DNA from: Alphaproteobacteria bacterium
GTDB taxonomy: Bacteria > Pseudomonadota > Alphaproteobacteria > Sphingomonadales > Emcibacteraceae
Direction of reading: 5' to 3'
Length of the DNA stretch: 64,000 bases
Assembly (NCBI GenBank): GCA_030428615.1
Contig: JAUIDN010000014.1
Location: 27,446 to 91,445, forward strand
Numbering within the stretch: the first letter of the stretch is position 1; every line of letters begins with the position of its first letter. The notes beneath the pieces were generated by a model. The model was not told the DNA's origin. It made no database searches and worked only from the letters and a program-made list of their open reading frames with translations. Shown piece by piece: positions 57,008 through 64,000 of this stretch. The translations under genes and the position numbers were made by a program.

Positions 57008-57523
57008 ATGATGAACTCATTTATAAAATTCACTAAATTAATTATTGTAACCATTTTTGTTGGTTTGTTAGTCCCAATTACATTTGCCAATGCCGGATAT
57101 GAAGAAGCAAAAAAAGCCCTTGATGAACGCCGGTTTGAGGAGGCGTTCGCCGGATTTACAGAAGCGGCGGAAGAAGGACACATGCTGGCACAATACTATC
57201 TCGGAGTTATGTATGCTACCGGGCGTACCCTCCCGCGTGATGATGTCAACGCCTACAAATGGTTTATGAAAGCCGCTCTGCAAGGGCATCCTATTTCCCA
57301 GGGAAACATAGGTACGATGAAACTGAATGCACGAGGTACTGAATATGATCTGCCGGGGTCATATTTCTGGTTCATTCTTGCTGAAGACGGCGGATTTGAA
57401 AAAGCACGCAAATTTATGTGGCGTGTGACAAATTACATGAACCGCGAAGATATTAATACCATGCAGGCAAAAGCCGAAGAATGGATACGGGAAAACCGCG
57501 GCGAAATCAATAACGAGAGTTAA
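57008..57523 (+). CDS. Secreted Sel1-repeat protein
   Basis: The 171-residue protein has a signal peptide (MMNSFIKFTKLIIVTIFVGLLVPITFA) and two to three Sel1 repeats (YLGVMYATGRTLPRDDVNAYKW and a degenerate GNIGTMKLNARGTEYDLPGS), ending in a WIRENRGE tail like the other Sel1 proteins here. It lies 14 bp after a smaller Sel1 gene and 26 bp before the dipeptidase gene, suggesting a three-gene operon. Confidence 0.85.
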   Translation: MMNSFIKFTKLIIVTIFVGLLVPITFANAGYEEAKKALDERRFEEAFAGFTEAAEEGHMLAQYYLGVMYATGRTLPRDDVNAYKWFMKAALQGHPISQGNIGTMKLNARGTEYDLPGSYFWFILAEDGGFEKARKFMWRVTNYMNREDINTMQAKAEEWIRENRGEINNES

Positions 57524-57549
57524 TATACAGGCGTATGGGAGAATTCAGC

Positions 57550-58647
57550 ATGTATAATGGCGCAGCACTTGGAAAACTAAAAGCATCTCTGGCAACTTTC
57601 GTTATTGTAACAATCAGTTATTTTGTATCGAACGTCGCCACCTCCGCCGATTTTGATATTAACGAAAAACCACCCGCAGCCCCGGAAAAGTTATTAAAAT
57701 TCTTTGGCGAATATGTCTTTGAAGGAAAGAAGCTGATCGTTCGTGAAGATGGTGGAAGGCTCCACGCCATTTTTAACCCTATTGTGTATAATCCAAGGGT
57801 AGATGGTGAAAATGCACCTAACCCCATAGACTGGCCGCTTAGTCCAATAGACGAGGGTAAGTATACCTATAATTTTAAGGGAGACTTCGCCAATTTTTTA
57901 TTCCATTTTGACCAGAGCGGCCAGACAGACGGCGTTGTCGTCAACGGGGATCACTATAAAAGAAATTTCATTGAACCGCGTGACGGAAATACATTCAAGG
58001 TCGACTTGGATAAGAGTATTGATGAATATCTTGAAGCGGCGCTAAAAGCTGAGCCTCCAAAACAAGAGGGGGAATTCAGAGAGCCGGACCTTGTCGATGT
58101 GACGGAAGTCCTTGAAAAGGTGAAACTGGATGTAAGATACGCGACAACCAATAATTTTCTGAATGTCCCGACATATTCCCAGGCTAAAAGCTTTCTTCAG
58201 CGCCCCGCCGTGATGGCATTAAATGAAGCCAATAAGCGCCTCAATAAAATGGGATATGGAATTCTGGTTCATGACGCATATCGCCCGTGGTATGTGACAA
58301 AAATATTCTGGGATGCCACAGAAGGAGCGGAACGCGACTTCGTTGCCAATCCCGAAAGTGGGTCAAAACATAATATGGGTAGCGCCATCGACTTAACATT
58401 ATACGATCTGAAAACAGGCGAGGTCATTAAAATGGTCGGAACATATGATGAAATGTCTGACCGATCATATCCACATTATATGGGGGGCACAGCCCTTGAG
58501 CGATGGCACCGAGACTTACTTCGAACCGTTATGGAGGATGTCGGTTTCAAAGTGGTTTATAATGAATGGTGGCACTTTGATTATAAAGATTGGCAGAAAT
58601 ATCCTATTTTAAACAAGACATTTGAAGAACTGCTCGCTGAGAAATAG
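57550..58647 (+). CDS. VanX-like D-Ala-D-Ala dipeptidase (M15D) with extra N-terminal domain
   Basis: The ATG at 57550 follows GGGAG; the ATG at 57535 is in frame but has no such signal. The 365-residue protein has a signal peptide (residues 1-32). The C-terminal 200 residues are the peptidase: VHDAYRPWYVTKIFWD supplies the conserved Arg, the zinc site is H274 and D281 in SKHNMGSAIDLTLYD, and E339-W-W-H342 carries the catalytic Glu and the third ligand. About 150 residues before it (EYVFEGKKLIVREDGGRLHA...) form a beta-rich domain that resembles the DUF3471-type tail of serine hydrolases; classical VanX lacks this. Periplasmic D,D-dipeptide hydrolysis in wall recycling is the likely role, not vancomycin resistance, as no vanH/vanA genes are present. 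Confidence 0.88.
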   Translation: MYNGAALGKLKASLATFVIVTISYFVSNVATSADFDINEKPPAAPEKLLKFFGEYVFEGKKLIVREDGGRLHAIFNPIVYNPRVDGENAPNPIDWPLSPIDEGKYTYNFKGDFANFLFHFDQSGQTDGVVVNGDHYKRNFIEPRDGNTFKVDLDKSIDEYLEAALKAEPPKQEGEFREPDLVDVTEVLEKVKLDVRYATTNNFLNVPTYSQAKSFLQRPAVMALNEANKRLNKMGYGILVHDAYRPWYVTKIFWDATEGAERDFVANPESGSKHNMGSAIDLTLYDLKTGEVIKMVGTYDEMSDRSYPHYMGGTALERWHRDLLRTVMEDVGFKVVYNEWWHFDYKDWQKYPILNKTFEELLAEK

Positions 58648-58765
58648 TTTTCTTTAAACTTAATAGGAAAAACATCCTAAGACGCCAACTGTTAATTGTT
58701 TTTTAACCATATCGTGACGTTAATAATTTCATAAAATTACCGGGAAAACTCAGACTGGAAACATC

Positions 58766-60073
58766 ATGAAAGAAGCAGGCCATTACGACGCATTAACCGG
58801 ATTGCCCGACCGGGGTTATTTATGGTCGTTGCTTGATACAACGATCAAGCAAATTCGCCGTACCAATCGCAATTCAGGTGTTTTACTTGTCGAACTTGAC
58901 GATTTAGATGATATTGAAGGCATCCTCGGCAAACACGGGCTCGAAGAATACATCCGAAAAATGGCAGGACGGATTCAGAATTGCCTTTGGGATATGGACA
59001 TAGTCGTTCATTTCGAACCTCACCAATTCGTTGTTGTCGCTAATAGCATCCAAAAACAGGAAGATATTCATATTGTACTCTCAAAGGTTCATGAATACCT
59101 TTCTCTCGACTGTGAGATAGATGGTAGAAAAATTGAACCAAAGGCCTCAATCGGTGTTGTATTACTACCATCTGATGCCGCAGAAACAGATGAAGTCATG
59201 ACAAATGCGCAAACAGCATTGCAAATGGCCAAAGCGCTCGGCGGGAATTCCTATTGCTACTTTAATCAGAGTTTAGGTGACAAGATAGCGGAACAGGAAA
59301 CAATAAAAAAATCCATTTTGGAAACACTGGCTGAAGAAAGCTTTGTTTTGATGCTTCAGCCTAAAATCAATACCGAAACCAGAAAAATTTGCGGTGCCGA
59401 AGCCCTTGTACGAATGCTGGACAGCGACGGAAATATAGTTGCGCCAGGTGAATTTATCCCGGTTGCCGAAAACAGCAATTTAATCCTTAAAATCGGTGAC
59501 TGGGTGCTGAATAAGGCGCAGGCGTTGACAAATGAGTTAATAAAACAGGAAATTAACATTCCGGTTTCCGTAAATATTTCGGATGTTCAATTTAAAAACG
59601 GCGCTTCATTGCTGGCAACGCTACATAAATTGGTCGAAGAAAATGATAATATCGCCAGTAATATTATTCTCGAAATCAGTGAAAATATTATCACAAACGA
59701 TGTCGAACTTGCTAAAACACTCATGGCTGAAATCAAAGCTATCGGGTATCAAATTTCAATCGACGGGTTCGGTTCCGGTTTCTCAAGTTTATCTGTACTT
59801 AGTGATCTGAAGATTGATGAAATAAAGGTGGATCGTCACTTCCTAAGCAACGTTCCCAACGATGAAAAAAACACTGCAATTTTAAAATCAATTATCATGC
59901 TTGGAAAAGCAATGGATTTCCGGGTTGTCGTGATGGGTGTAGAAAATGAAAGTCAGTTCGATATTCTCCAACAACATCAATGTGATGAATTTCAGGGGTT
60001 TCTGGTAAGCGCACCAATGAAAGCTGGCAAATTTGTATCCTGGTATAAAGAATACTCGCCTAAACAGCTTTAG
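58766..60073 (+). CDS. Degenerate GGDEF-EAL protein
   Basis: This soluble 435-residue protein has an N-terminal GGDEF-fold domain (HYDALTGLPDRGYLWSLLD) in which the GGDEF signature is replaced by FEPHQFVV, so no cyclase activity is expected. The EAL domain keeps GAEALVR and the late CDEFQGF, but DDFGTG reads DGFGSG (second metal-binding Asp lost) and AEGVE reads VMGVE (catalytic Glu replaced by Met). Both domains therefore look inactive as enzymes and the protein may bind c-di-GMP or a protein partner instead. No TM or other sensor domain is present. It converges with the class V aminotransferase gene, overlapping it by 14 bp. Confidence 0.88.
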   Translation: MKEAGHYDALTGLPDRGYLWSLLDTTIKQIRRTNRNSGVLLVELDDLDDIEGILGKHGLEEYIRKMAGRIQNCLWDMDIVVHFEPHQFVVVANSIQKQEDIHIVLSKVHEYLSLDCEIDGRKIEPKASIGVVLLPSDAAETDEVMTNAQTALQMAKALGGNSYCYFNQSLGDKIAEQETIKKSILETLAEESFVLMLQPKINTETRKICGAEALVRMLDSDGNIVAPGEFIPVAENSNLILKIGDWVLNKAQALTNELIKQEINIPVSVNISDVQFKNGASLLATLHKLVEENDNIASNIILEISENIITNDVELAKTLMAEIKAIGYQISIDGFGSGFSSLSVLSDLKIDEIKVDRHFLSNVPNDEKNTAILKSIIMLGKAMDFRVVVMGVENESQFDILQQHQCDEFQGFLVSAPMKAGKFVSWYKEYSPKQL

Positions 60074-61253
60074 CCAGCGTTTCGGTCAGCATTTGCGCAT
60101 CATTCATATCATTGTAAACAGAAACAGCAACGCGGAAGTGACCTTTATAAATGCTCGCTCTAATGCCCGCCTCATCGAAAAGCGGGCCTAGCCTGCTTAT
60201 TGCATCATGACATTCAAAAGCGAGAAGGGGGGTAATGCTATTTTCCGGAGTCAGACATTTAAACCCAAGCTTTTCAATTTCTGATCTGATATAGTCAAGT
60301 ATTGGAAATCTGTATTCAACAATACGTTCTATTCCGACCTGATGTAAATAATCCAGGGAATAGTTGAGTTGGGCGATGACGATCCGGGGTTCGCTCCAGA
60401 CGGAAAAATGCCCTTCGCAATTGTTCGCCAATTCATATTCATAAATATTATCGTCGTTTGTGATATCATCACCAGGAAAAACATGGGTAACAAGGTTTCT
60501 GACCTGCCTTTTTCCGTACCAGGGTCTCTTAAGGGTCTTCAGGTTCTCTTTTTTGACATATAAAAATCCGCATCCCTGATCTGCCATAAGCCATTTGAAT
60601 GTACCCGCAGAGCAAAAATCAACATCACATGCCTTAACATCCAATGGTGTCGCACCAACCTGATGAATAACGTCGGCATACACATAAGCGCCCTGTTTAT
60701 GTGCCATCTTGCAAAGCTTTTTTAAATCATGTTGATGTCCGTTAAAGGTTGAAACACCGGAAACACAAACAAGCGTTGTATTTTTATCAATCGCCGCTTC
60801 GTAATCTTCATATTCAATGGTGCCATTCTTATTTCGAATGGTGACCACTTCAACACCTTGTTTTTTAAGTTCCCCGAATATCTGGTAGGAACCGAAATAG
60901 TGAAGATCATCGGTTATCACCTTTCCGCCTTTTTGCGTTAATTGAAGCGCCAATATAATCAGATTTTCACCCATAGTCGTGCTGCCTGCAATCGCAACTT
61001 CATCCGGATCAGCATTTATAAGTCGAGCATATTTGCTTATCACATCCTTTCTCATTGTAACCGGGTCGTAGTCAATGTCCGAATAAAACCCCTTATATTT
61101 CAGGTATTCCATCGCTGCCGCAACACATCCGCGACTTGCAGGGTGTTGCACACCCGCATCAAAATATACCCCCCTGATCGGGTAGAAGGCCTTTTTATGC
61201 GGCAGCGGACTTGCCGGATTAAAATATGATGTTTCGCTCATGTCATTTCTCAT
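60060..61253 (-). CDS. Class V PLP-dependent aminotransferase-family protein
   Basis: The 397-residue protein has the class V fold signatures: YFDAGVQHPASRGCVAAAM near the N-terminus, GSTTMGENLIILAL (PLP phosphate region), YVYADVIHQVGATPLDVKA and the PLP-lysine segment SAGTFKWLMADQGCGFLYV. The family includes cysteine desulfurase-like, isopenicillin N epimerase-like and kynureninase-like enzymes. The FKW rather than HK at the lysine fits the isopenicillin N epimerase-like branch. Substrate unknown. The first ATG at 61253 is used; an ATG at 61241 (MSETSYF) is also possible. Confidence 0.88.
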   Translation of the reverse strand: MRNDMSETSYFNPASPLPHKKAFYPIRGVYFDAGVQHPASRGCVAAAMEYLKYKGFYSDIDYDPVTMRKDVISKYARLINADPDEVAIAGSTTMGENLIILALQLTQKGGKVITDDLHYFGSYQIFGELKKQGVEVVTIRNKNGTIEYEDYEAAIDKNTTLVCVSGVSTFNGHQHDLKKLCKMAHKQGAYVYADVIHQVGATPLDVKACDVDFCSAGTFKWLMADQGCGFLYVKKENLKTLKRPWYGKRQVRNLVTHVFPGDDITNDDNIYEYELANNCEGHFSVWSEPRIVIAQLNYSLDYLHQVGIERIVEYRFPILDYIRSEIEKLGFKCLTPENSITPLLAFECHDAISRLGPLFDEAGIRASIYKGHFRVAVSVYNDMNDAQMLTETLAKAV

Positions 61254-61538
61254 TTTATATAGAAATTATAATCGTCACTATAAAATGAAAATTCAATTTT
61301 TAAAGCACTAATCATAGTTAATATTGTGCGAATATTCTTAATATATTAAATAATAATAATTTTAATAACACTACTAAACTATTGTATTTATTAAATGTTT
61401 CTCTAAAAACAACTTTTTCTTTATGATTAAGAAAATGCTAATTTTTTAATCACTTATTAATAGATTTAATATGCATGTTTAATCAGTTATGAAATTAATC
61501 CAATCAAATTAGTGCTTGGGGTTTTAAAGGATAATCAG
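61254..61538. other. Very AT-rich divergent spacer
   Basis: Between the divergent aminotransferase and soluble chemoreceptor genes lie 285 bp of very AT-rich DNA with many TTAATA/TATTAA-type strings that make promoter picking unreliable. No ORF or hairpin stands out. Confidence 0.3.
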
Positions 61539-63134
61539 ATGTTATTAAAGAATTTAAGAAAACCATCGCCGGGGGAAAATTTGGAACCGATTGTGGAAAC
61601 TCAAGTAGAAGATGGGCCCACCAACGAATTCCAGAGAGTGATTGAAGGCCTGCCATTAAACGTCATGCTGTGCGACCCTGCAACTCTGGAAGTGAAATAC
61701 GCAAACAGAACCAGTATCGAAACATTAAGAACTCTGGAACAATATCTTCCTGTGAAGGCCGATGACCTTGTTGGAACCTGTATTGATATCTTTCATAAAA
61801 AACCTGAACATCAACGCGCTATTTTGGCCAATGCGGATAATCTTCCGCACACAGCCCGCATAAATGTTGGGCCGGAAGTACTTGATTTGCTGGTAAACCC
61901 AATCTTTGATGACAATGGAAATTATATTTATGCGGCACTCAGCTGGTCTGTTATCACAGAAAAAGTGGAAATTGAAGCGGCGACAGAGCGTCTAAATCAA
62001 ATGATCGATAAGATGCCGATTAATGCGATGATGTGTGCTCCCGAGACATTCGAAATCACATATGCGAACGAAACTTGCATTAAAACGCTCAGAACAATTG
62101 AACAACATCTTCCAATCAAGGCCGACACTCTGGTGGGAACTAGTATTGACGTATTCCACAAGAACCCTGAACATCAACGCCGTATACTTTCTGATCCAAG
62201 TAATTTGCCTTGGCACGCCCGCATAAATGTTGGACCGGAAATTCTTGACTTGAATGTAAGCGCCATCATTGATGCAAATGGAAAATACCTTGCACCGATG
62301 CTCACATGGGATGTCATCACAGCACAGGCAACTGTAGAAAAAGCCGTTACCGAGGCAGTAGAATCAGTCCATTCAGAAGCCGAACAATTGCGGACGAATG
62401 CAAAAACAATGCAGGATAACGCAGAGAATAATATTCGACTTTCCGGTGCTATCTCATCCGCGGCAGAAGAAACCTCTGTTAATTCACAGACAGTTGCAGC
62501 GGCTACAGAAGAACTATCGGCAAGTATCGATGAAATCAGTAAACAGGTAAGCCACGCAGCAACGATAAGTAACGAAGCTGAGCAAAAAACCGAAGAATCT
62601 ATTGAAACGGTTACAGCGCTTGCAGATGCATCAAATGAAATCGGTAACGTCGTAAACCTCATTAATGATATCGCGGCGCAAACCAATCTTCTTGCACTTA
62701 ACGCTACTATTGAAGCAGCGCGCGCGGGCGAAGCAGGAAAAGGGTTCGCCGTTGTGGCAAGCGAAGTTAAAAACCTTGCGGGACAAACGGCCACAGCCAC
62801 GGTTGATATTAAAGAACAGGTGGATAGCATCCAGGCTCAAACTCAAAGTGTGGTTGCCGCCATCGAAGTCATCCAGTCAACCGTCAAACAGGTTAGCGAA
62901 ATTTCCTCCTCGATCGCAGCTGCTGTGGAAGAACAGGGCAACGCAACAAGAGAAATCAGCTCAAACGTTCAGGAAGCCGCAAAAGGGGCTCAGGAAGTTT
63001 CCTCATCAATCACTGATATTCTTAACTCCTCAAACAGTACCGGAGAAGTATGTAAAGATATCACATCTGCTGCTGAATTGCTTGTATCACTGGCCGATGG
63101 TCTTGGTGACGAAGTGAAGAAAATGCTTGAATAG
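61539..63134 (+). CDS. Soluble chemoreceptor with two duplicated PAS-like domains
   Basis: The ATG at 61539 follows AAAGGAT; a GTG at 61512 is less likely. The 531-residue protein has no TM. Two PAS-like domains of about 120 residues (roughly 30-150 and 155-275) are near-copies of each other: each has LPxNxMxC, PEHQR and ARINVGPE(V/I)LDL. The C-terminal half is an MCP signalling domain with [20 protein letters not shown] and [13 protein letters not shown], ending KKMLE without a CheR-binding pentapeptide. It would sense a cytoplasmic or redox/ligand signal and modulate CheA. A bidirectional terminator follows. Confidence 0.92.
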   Translation: MLLKNLRKPSPGENLEPIVETQVEDGPTNEFQRVIEGLPLNVMLCDPATLEVKYANRTSIETLRTLEQYLPVKADDLVGTCIDIFHKKPEHQRAILANADNLPHTARINVGPEVLDLLVNPIFDDNGNYIYAALSWSVITEKVEIEAATERLNQMIDKMPINAMMCAPETFEITYANETCIKTLRTIEQHLPIKADTLVGTSIDVFHKNPEHQRRILSDPSNLPWHARINVGPEILDLNVSAIIDANGKYLAPMLTWDVITAQATVEKAVTEAVESVHSEAEQLRTNAKTMQDNAENNIRLSGAISSAAEETSVNSQTVAAATEELSASIDEISKQVSHAATISNEAEQKTEESIETVTALADASNEIGNVVNLINDIAAQTNLLALNATIEAARAGEAGKGFAVVASEVKNLAGQTATATVDIKEQVDSIQAQTQSVVAAIEVIQSTVKQVSEISSSIAAAVEEQGNATREISSNVQEAAKGAQEVSSSITDILNSSNSTGEVCKDITSAAELLVSLADGLGDEVKKMLE

Positions 63135-63153
63135 TCGTTAAATAATAGACCAG

Positions 63154-63190
63154 AATAAGCGGGTAATGGGAACATTTCCCGCTTATTTTA
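63154..63190. terminator. Bidirectional terminator after the PAS chemoreceptor
   Basis: AATAAGCGGG at 63154-63163 pairs perfectly with CCCGCTTATT at 63178-63187 around a 14-nt loop, followed by TTATT. It lies between convergent genes. Confidence 0.8.
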
Positions 63191-64000
63191 TACAATAAGA
63201 CTCCCGGCACCAGGCACGAGCGAACTGATCCTGTTTAAGCCGTCCCGATAATTTGCGAGCTGTTTCTGAAGCTGCCTTGGTACCTGACCATCAGAATTCC
63301 TTTTAGCATTCTTTTTCAGTTGCTCGGCAACCGGGTCAAACGTCAGGGATCTATATGCGGATTGAACAACGCCAATCGCATATTCAAGTTCCCGCGCCAC
63401 AAACCTGGCATCACGGGCATCATCCACCGAAAATCTATCATCCAGTTTAAACGCAAAAACGCCGCCAATTTTGCTGATATCGTCCTCATCTTCTTCATCA
63501 AGCGCAAAGAGCTCTTCGGTGGAAAGAACCAATGTCGGCTCAAGGCCCAACTTTTTCAGGGCGTCCTTTTCGCCGCGACCGGCAATGATTTCCACGCGAC
63601 CGCCATTTTTTGTTCCGATCTTAAGGCTATTGCCGTAAACATCTAAATCCGCTTTTTTAAATTCTTCTTCTTCGACAATGCCGTTTCGTTCGTTTTGAAT
63701 TTCTTTAACTTTGGCAGCAATAATCGCTTTTGCATCAAATTCCTCTTCATCTTCCGTTTCGCGGCTTGAACTCGTTCCGGAACTGAATGACACGGTGGCA
63801 TTTAAATACCGGAACGATGCCTGGTTGATACGGTTTGCAAGGGTTCTATAGGTATCACCCTGTTTTATTTCGATCTTTCTGCTAATGACATCATTAACTT
63901 TTATATAGAAATAATCCCCAGCACGGGCGGTCGTCTGTGTTTCTATTACCCTTTTTTCATCGTCGGCGAATTCGCCAATGGGTAACCCCAATTTAGTCAG
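63188..64000 (-). CDS. C-terminal part of a protein with a flagellin-hook-like motif (partial)
   Basis: The frame is open to the window edge (upstream codons read LTK before LGLPIGEF), so the start lies outside. The visible 270 residues contain RKIEIKQGDTYRTLANRINQ, which resembles the flagellin hook IN motif (GDTxxxLANxIN), acidic stretches (EDEEEFD, DEEDEDD) and a C-terminal helical part with Tyr-containing AYRSLTFDP. I recall similar C-terminal parts in alphaproteobacterial flagellin-related or FlaE/FlaY-type proteins, but this is a weak match. Its stop lies at the edge of the bidirectional terminator. Confidence 0.65.
   Translation of the reverse strand: MTKLGLPIGEFADDEKRVIETQTTARAGDYFYIKVNDVISRKIEIKQGDTYRTLANRINQASFRYLNATVSFSSGTSSSRETEDEEEFDAKAIIAAKVKEIQNERNGIVEEEEFKKADLDVYGNSLKIGTKNGGRVEIIAGRGEKDALKKLGLEPTLVLSTEELFALDEEDEDDISKIGGVFAFKLDDRFSVDDARDARFVARELEYAIGVVQSAYRSLTFDPVAEQLKKNAKRNSDGQVPRQLQKQLANYRDGLNRISSLVPGAGSLIV

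Noticed and set aside
57550..58647. Vancomycin resistance cluster
   Set aside because: Only a VanX-like dipeptidase is present; there is no vanH, vanA or vanS/R. A Gram-negative wall-recycling role is more likely.
62174..62830. 218-codon minus-strand frame in the PAS chemoreceptor gene
   Set aside because: It is a Ser/Ala/Cys-rich shadow of the coiled-coil signalling domain, whose composition leaves the opposite frame open.
1..64000. CRISPR array, tRNA or rRNA genes, insertion sequences
   Set aside because: Read-through on both strands showed no regularly spaced repeats, no cloverleaf-type sequences and no transposase motifs.

Overview
The window looks like chromosomal DNA of a moderately AT-rich, Gram-negative marine-type bacterium, most likely an alphaproteobacterium (Kordiimonadales or Emcibacterales-like lineages come to mind; this is inference). 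The basis is the alphaproteobacterial style of the histidine kinase H-boxes (ANMSHELRTPLNAIIGFSE type), many TonB-dependent receptors, abundant Sel1-repeat proteins and tightly packed convergent genes. No rRNA, tRNA, CRISPR array, integrase or transposase was recognised.

Layout. 1-8727: accessory-looking stretch with a secreted protein, a small membrane protein, a large exported Asp-box (BNR/Vps10-like) propeller protein, then a 1.6-kb cassette (toxin-like ORF split by one in-frame TGA, plus a membrane protein) bounded by two copies of the 3' end of the propeller gene and its terminator, then an endostatin/lectin-like secreted protein, a Gfo/Idh/MocA oxidoreductase and a secreted protein. 8751-13166 (minus strand): TetR-like regulator, DUF3817 membrane protein, M1 aminopeptidase and a Sel1 protein. 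13337-24329: MFS transporter with tryptophan 2,3-dioxygenase, a chemoreceptor, a MASE1/CHASE-like histidine kinase, the cytochrome b561-YceI pair, a class I aminotransferase and a DEAD-box helicase with a structured leader. 24398-27420: three consecutive Sel1 genes. 27562-32387: two paralogous group II PLP decarboxylases on either side of an opposite-strand membrane protein/esterase pair, then OsmC. 32502-43166: MazG-like hydrolase, a TonB-dependent receptor followed by a thioredoxin-like protein and a penicillin-acylase-family enzyme, a methyltransferase and two coupled paralogous histidine kinases.

43163-58647 is the most distinctive region. Five tandem paralogous TonB-dependent-receptor-like outer membrane proteins (45065-56578) lie between a serine hydrolase with a DUF3471-like tail and a set of two Sel1 proteins plus a VanX-like D-Ala-D-Ala dipeptidase. 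The paralogs share a plug with a variable Gly/Asn/Arg-rich insertion and a well conserved barrel; the fourth has no ATG where its signal peptide should begin and lacks the C-terminal Phe.

58766-64000: a degenerate GGDEF-EAL protein, a class V aminotransferase, a soluble chemoreceptor with two duplicated PAS-like domains, and the C-terminal part of a protein with a flagellin-hook-like motif running off the window.

Functional theme: envelope traffic (receptors, periplasmic peptidases, acylase, cell-wall dipeptidase), signalling (three histidine kinases, two chemoreceptors, an EAL protein) and amino-acid/PLP metabolism (tryptophan dioxygenase, two decarboxylases, two aminotransferases).
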